Shown here: positions 21,519 through 25,153 of the stretch, piece after piece
How the letters are laid out: the number at the start of each line of letters is the position of its first letter
Numbering within the stretch: the first letter of the stretch is position 1
From: Candidatus Omnitrophota bacterium
GTDB taxonomy: Bacteria > Omnitrophota > Omnitrophia > Omnitrophales > JACQLI01
Direction of reading: 5' to 3'
Assembly: GCA_016204125.1 (NCBI GenBank)
Contig: JACQLI010000067.1
Location: 1-25,153 of the forward strand
Length of the DNA stretch: 25,153 nt
Notes under the pieces: model-generated
Told to the model about the DNA's origin: nothing
The model's database searches: none
What the model saw: the letters and a program-made list of their open reading frames with translations, nothing else
Position numbers and translations under genes: made by a program

Positions 21519-22793
21519 TTAGTTTTCAAGCCATCTCCAGAGGTATTCCAAAGCTTTCTTCGCCGCACGGGCCCTGATCTGTTCACGATCTCCCCTAAAG
21601 AACTCTTTCCAGGCCCGATTTTTCTTTCCTGAATCAATAGCGATATATACCAAGCCAACCGGCTTCGTTTTTGTTCCTCCGCTTGGACCTGCAATACCGG
21701 TAATAGAAATTCCTAGATCTGTATTAAAGGCAGCGCGTACGCCTTTGGCCATGGCTCTTGCTGATTCTTCAGATACAGCGCCCCGAGTCTCGATGATCTT
21801 CTTTGAAACATTCAACGTATGAGTCTTCACTTTATTGCTATAGGCTACAACACTTCCGACCAGGTAGTCACTTGCTCCTGGTACCCTTGTAAGGATTTCC
21901 GCAACGAGCCCACCCGTGCAGCTTTCTGCAAGAGATAAGGTCAAACCTTTGCTTCTAAGTTTTCTCCCTATAACTGATTCCATCGATTCGTCCGAGAAGG
22001 CAAAAATGCTGGTTTGCATGACCCTCGCAATATGTCTTTTTAACTTTCTCATAACTCGGTTTGAGTCAGAGTAGAGTCTAAGTGACACCTCCCCTATGTC
22101 TGGGTAGATTCCAAACTGGAAGTCTCCATGTTTAAAGAATGACGTCCCAAGCCGTGACATGACTGTAGGCTCTGAAAGGCCTGTCACCTTGGCTATCAAT
22201 AAAGTCTTTGGCCGTAAATAGGGAAATTTGTTTCTGAGGTAAGGTCTTATTGAATGCTCGAACAGACGAATCAGTTCTCCAGGAACGCCTGGCAACACGA
22301 CAACAATTTTCCCCCTTTCTTCCATAATAAAACCAAGCGCAATGCCAAAACGGTTTACAACCTGTTTGGCATTTTTAGGAAACAAGGCTTCCCGCTTGAC
22401 TATCTTAGGTACTTTCCTTCCCCTTACTCTGTAAAAATGTACAATCTGTTGATATTGCAACCTTGAAAAAATAAGGGGGAGACCAAAATATCCGGCCAAA
22501 CTTTCGCGCGTAACATCATCAGGCGTGGGGCCTAAACCACCCGTAACAAAAACAATGTCAGCGCGATCGAGAGCCCATTTAAGATTTGCCTTAATAGATG
22601 AGATTTCATCACAGCAGGAGTTCTGTCCGATTACGGAGAATCCAAGGTCCATGACATGACGTCCAAGAAACGAGGCATTTGAATTAAGAACACTTCCATT
22701 GAGAAGTTCAGCGCCTACCGTTAGGAAGAAAACTTTGGGGCGTTTGCGATCTTGTGAGCCTAATGGCTTCCGAAGATTTTTAAAAAGAGCCAT
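21519..22793 (-). CDS. cinA: CinA family protein (nicotinamide-nucleotide amidohydrolase with MoeA/Mog-like N-terminal domain)
   Basis: This 424-residue two-domain protein begins with the molybdopterin-binding-like domain ('FLTVGAELLNGSVLNSNASFLGR', 'DIVFVTGGLGPTPDDVTRE', 'VVVLPGVPGEL'). The C-terminal CinA/PncC domain shows 'LSLAESCTGGLVAEILT', 'VPGASDYLVGSVVAYSNKVK', 'GAVSEESARAMA' and 'ITGIAGPSGGTKTKPVGLVYIAI'. It deamidates NMN to NaMN or hydrolyses related nucleotides in NAD recycling. After strand 2 the usual 'VGDN' stretch reads 'CCDE', a variation near the N-terminal active site. It has an N-terminal extension of about 19 residues. The ATG at 22793 has GCAGGAG 7 nt upstream and overlaps the pgsA-pgpA gene by 34 nt. 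Confidence 0.92.
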   Translation of the reverse strand: MALFKNLRKPLGSQDRKRPKVFFLTVGAELLNGSVLNSNASFLGRHVMDLGFSVIGQNSCCDEISSIKANLKWALDRADIVFVTGGLGPTPDDVTRESLAGYFGLPLIFSRLQYQQIVHFYRVRGRKVPKIVKREALFPKNAKQVVNRFGIALGFIMEERGKIVVVLPGVPGELIRLFEHSIRPYLRNKFPYLRPKTLLIAKVTGLSEPTVMSRLGTSFFKHGDFQFGIYPDIGEVSLRLYSDSNRVMRKLKRHIARVMQTSIFAFSDESMESVIGRKLRSKGLTLSLAESCTGGLVAEILTRVPGASDYLVGSVVAYSNKVKTHTLNVSKKIIETRGAVSEESARAMAKGVRAAFNTDLGISITGIAGPSGGTKTKPVGLVYIAIDSGKKNRAWKEFFRGDREQIRARAAKKALEYLWRWLEN

Positions 22794-23767
22794 GTATAGA
22801 CTCCTGCTCCTAGATCGTCAAGCATGATTCCGTGCACCCCCTCTTTTTTCTCGAGCCAATTGAGAGGAAAGACCTTCAATGTATCAAACGCTCGAAAGAG
22901 AAAAAATCCTAATAAGATATTAGGGAACGTAATGGGGATGAAGAAGAAGGCTAGAAGAATTCCGCAAACCTCATCAATAACAATCTCTAGCGGATCCTCA
23001 TCTTTCCTAAGACCTATTTGTGGAATCAGGGCATAGGCAACCCAAACCAGAATCAAAAATACAATGACGTGAAGCAAGAGGTCGTAAGCAGTTAACAACA
23101 CAAGCACAAGTCCGACAAAGCTCCCATACGTTCCAGGAAACGGTTTGAGACAGCCAATGCCCATCATGGTTGCTACCGATCTTGAAAATTCCCGGGTTTT
23201 TAAGAGCGCGGTGTTATTCATGAAGAAAAGAAGACCCGAATAAATCGTCATCACAAGGGCAAGACAAAGAAAGGCGTGATTCAAGATCGAAAGGCCTGCG
23301 GTAGGAGAAATCAGGTAAAGGAACGAAATAATGACAGAAATGACCTGAAGGGTTAACTTAAGCTTCCCCGCCCTCTCGGCTGCAATGACGTGACCTTCTT
23401 TAAGCCATGCGATTCTGCAAAAGGTTACCGCGATCTCGCGTATAAAGATGGGTACAAGATACCAGTAGGAATAAACCCCTTTTGCAGCGAAACTTGCCAT
23501 GGTGCAAAGAATGAATATTTTATCCGCTGTCGGGTCTAGAATTTTCCCCAACGGAGTTTCGATTTTTTGTCTGCGGGCAATCCAGCCATCCCAAAAGTCT
23601 GTCAAGGCTCCTAGGACAAAGAGAAATGCGCTTACCCAAATATTCAGCCCTTGACCAAAAAACTCAGGACCTGATGGCAAGAAAAGAAGAACAGGTATAG
23701 CTATTCCTATCAAAATCCGAAAGTAGGAAAGGCAATTAGGAAGTGAGAAAGGAGAAGGGGTTCTCAA
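22760..23767 (-). CDS. Fused phosphatidylglycerophosphate synthase (PgsA) and phosphatidylglycerophosphatase A (PgpA)
   Basis: A 335-residue membrane protein made of two enzymes. Residues about 8-185 form a CDP-alcohol phosphatidyltransferase with the complete D-G-x2-A-R-x8-G-x3-D-x3-D motif (D60, G61, A64, R65, G74, D78, D82) and 'LPNCLSYFRI' near the start. Residues about 195-335 match PgpA: 'GCLKPFPGTYGSFVGL', 'DPLEIVIDEVCGI', 'FFLFRAFDTLKVFPLNWLE' and 'GIMLDDLGAG'. It would convert CDP-diacylglycerol and glycerol-3-phosphate to phosphatidylglycerophosphate, then dephosphorylate it to phosphatidylglycerol, all at the inner membrane. The start is a TTG at 23767, 11 nt after the rimO stop, without a good Shine-Dalgarno. 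No stop or frameshift separates the halves. Confidence 0.9.
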   Translation of the reverse strand: MRTPSPFSLPNCLSYFRILIGIAIPVLLFLPSGPEFFGQGLNIWVSAFLFVLGALTDFWDGWIARRQKIETPLGKILDPTADKIFILCTMASFAAKGVYSYWYLVPIFIREIAVTFCRIAWLKEGHVIAAERAGKLKLTLQVISVIISFLYLISPTAGLSILNHAFLCLALVMTIYSGLLFFMNNTALLKTREFSRSVATMMGIGCLKPFPGTYGSFVGLVLVLLTAYDLLLHVIVFLILVWVAYALIPQIGLRKDEDPLEIVIDEVCGILLAFFFIPITFPNILLGFFLFRAFDTLKVFPLNWLEKKEGVHGIMLDDLGAGVYTWLFLKIFGSH

Positions 23768-23778
23768 GTGAAAAGAAA

Positions 23779-25137
23779 TTACGTGAGGTTGCCTACGAGG
23801 TCATATTCGCGGGTTTCTGTGATTTGAGCGGTTACAAACTCGCCCGGCTTTAGCCTTTTACTCCCCTTTAGGAATACCTGCCCATCAACTTCTGGCGCAT
23901 CCATGTAGGTACGACCAAGCCAACTGTGTAGCTCTTTGTCATAGCATTCAACCAGAACTTCGAGCTTTTTTCCAATCAATCGTTCGTTGTTCCTAAAAGA
24001 AACTTCCTGCTGCAAAAGCATTCCTCTCTTAAGTCTTTCCCGTTTTACCTTGTCAGGTACCTGACCAGGCAGTTTTGCAGCCAAAGAACCTTGCTCTTGT
24101 GAATAGCAAAAGATCCCCAATCGCTCAAAGCATGATACATTGACAAAGTCGAGGAGGTCCTGAAAATCCTCTTCTCTTTCACCGGGGTAACCTACGATAA
24201 AGGTTGTTCGGATTGCAATATCAGGAATTTGATTTCTTAGCTTGTCAATCAGCCGTTTGATGGAATCCTTGCTTGTGCCCCTTCTCATGCTCTTAAGGAC
24301 TCGATCGCTAATATGCTGAAGAGGCATATCCAGATAGTGACAAACCTTTTCTAAGGAAGCTATGGATTGGATAAGTTGATTGGTCACAAGCGACGGATAA
24401 GCGTATAAGACTCGAATCCAGCGCAAATCGGAAATTTCATTGAGTTTGGAAAGTAATTCGGGCAGCTGATAACGTCCTATCAAATCATACCCATAAAAAG
24501 TAGTGTCCTGTCCGGTTAAGACAAGCTCTCTCGCGCCCTCCTCTACCAAAAGTTCTGCTTCTTTCACTACATCTGTAAGCTCTCGAGACTTATGACCTCC
24601 CCGGAAACTTGGAATCACACAAAATGAGCAAGCGTGATCGCATCCTTCCGAGATCTTGATGTATCTTGAAAAGGAAGGAGTAAGCTGGACTCTTTTTTCT
24701 CCTGATGTGTACAAGTAGCCTGGGATTCCGATTTCGGAAGTTGTTTTGCCCTGGGTTATTCTTTCAACAATCTCAGGAATTTTTGAGTACTCCCCTGTAC
24801 CAACGAAAGCGTCTACTTCAGCAAGTTCCCTTTGAAGATCTTTGGGAAATCTCTGGTAGAGACAGCCTAGAACGATTACTTTCTGAACCTCTCCTTCCTT
24901 TTTGAGTTCAAGCAGTTTGAGGATTTGATCGACAGACTCCTTCTGGGCATCCTCAATAAAGGCACAGGTGTTGATGAGTGCGATATCACAGTCTGCAACT
25001 GTGGGGGTAATGGAATACTTTCTGGGATCAAGTTTTCCAAGCACAACCTCGCTATCGACAAGCGTCTTAGGACACCCCAGACTGAGCATGCCTACGCGCC
25101 ATTTGATACTTTTCTTAGTGGCTTCGGGAGACAACAT
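23779..25137 (-). CDS. rimO: Ribosomal protein S12 methylthiotransferase RimO
   Basis: This 452-residue radical-SAM methylthiotransferase modifies the conserved Asp of ribosomal protein S12. The UPF0004 N-terminal domain has the three cluster cysteines C22 ('SLGCPKTLVDSE'), C58 ('INTCAF') and C92 ('VLGCLYQRFP'). The radical-SAM motif is C166-x3-C170-x2-C173 ('SEGCDHACSFCVIPSFRG'). The 'LPLQHISD'-like 'MPLQHISDRVLKSMRRG' and a C-terminal TRAM domain ('LIGKKLEVLVECYDKE...GQVFLKG...FVTAQITE') complete it. S-L-G-C-P-K and D-M-P-L-Q-H favour RimO over MiaB. The ATG at 25137 has no Shine-Dalgarno but lies 7 nt after a TATAAT. Confidence 0.93.
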   Translation of the reverse strand: MLSPEATKKSIKWRVGMLSLGCPKTLVDSEVVLGKLDPRKYSITPTVADCDIALINTCAFIEDAQKESVDQILKLLELKKEGEVQKVIVLGCLYQRFPKDLQRELAEVDAFVGTGEYSKIPEIVERITQGKTTSEIGIPGYLYTSGEKRVQLTPSFSRYIKISEGCDHACSFCVIPSFRGGHKSRELTDVVKEAELLVEEGARELVLTGQDTTFYGYDLIGRYQLPELLSKLNEISDLRWIRVLYAYPSLVTNQLIQSIASLEKVCHYLDMPLQHISDRVLKSMRRGTSKDSIKRLIDKLRNQIPDIAIRTTFIVGYPGEREEDFQDLLDFVNVSCFERLGIFCYSQEQGSLAAKLPGQVPDKVKRERLKRGMLLQQEVSFRNNERLIGKKLEVLVECYDKELHSWLGRTYMDAPEVDGQVFLKGSKRLKPGEFVTAQITETREYDLVGNLT

Positions 25138-25144
25138 GGGAAGT

Positions 25145-25150
25145 ATTATA
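25145..25150 (-). promoter_or_regulatory. Putative -10 element upstream of rimO
   Basis: TATAAT (25150-25145, minus strand) lies 7 nt before the rimO ATG, so initiation would fall at or next to the A of the start codon. The -35 region is outside the window and cannot be checked. Confidence 0.4.
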
Positions 25151-25153
25151 CCC

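Overview
The window is a gene-dense bacterial chromosome segment. Every credible gene lies on the minus strand, so transcription runs from high to low coordinates. Gaps are short and stop/start overlaps (ATGA, TAATG, TGATG) are frequent. I saw no rRNA, tRNA, CRISPR array or insertion sequence. The centrepiece is a complete type IVa-like pilus assembly locus. The organism has Gram-negative architecture: it carries a PilQ secretin, the PilMNOP alignment complex and an AsmA-like protein. The pilin type (NESA...ESFR...QNPP.Y...YLD..W...YCVDQ) and the gene mix remind me of uncultivated lineages such as Omnitrophota. That placement is from memory and low confidence.

Region 1 (25137 to 20322) is a housekeeping operon: rimO, a fused pgsA-pgpA, cinA, thpR and an endonuclease III-like glycosylase. 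They are nearly contiguous or overlapping. A -10 hexamer sits just before rimO at the window edge and implies a leaderless transcript.

Region 2 (20225 to 8318) is the pilus locus. A good sigma70-type promoter (TTGCAA, 17 bp, TATACT) precedes a standalone MshEN (GspE N-terminal) domain protein. Two tandem PilB/GspE ATPases, PilC, a PilS-like histidine kinase and a minor-pilin-like prepilin follow. A second promoter (TTGCCG, 17 bp, TATAGT) and a leader of about 125 nt precede the major pilin pilA. Downstream of pilA a long inverted repeat contains the pilM ribosome binding site and start codon. Then come pilM, pilN, pilO, pilP and pilQ. No PilT retraction ATPase and no PilR response regulator are present.

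Region 3 (8168 to 1) is a run of nucleic-acid and cofactor genes: RNase E/G, rmuC (with its own apparent promoter and near-leaderless start), a possibly exported protein-L-isoaspartate methyltransferase, a small EF-Tu-domain-2-like protein with a histone-H1-like basic tail, a nicotinate phosphoribosyltransferase, a small four-cysteine protein, a BT1/AmpG-like MFS transporter, a CCA-adding-type nucleotidyltransferase, a Mut7-C RNase, and the N-terminus of an AsmA-like protein cut by the window edge.

Most notable are four points. Three MshEN domains occur in a row and only the free-standing one keeps the c-di-GMP-binding consensus. A hairpin covers the pilM start. PgsA and PgpA are fused into one polypeptide. 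A lysine-rich tail is joined to a translation-factor-like domain. All structures, promoters and starts were read by eye without computation.
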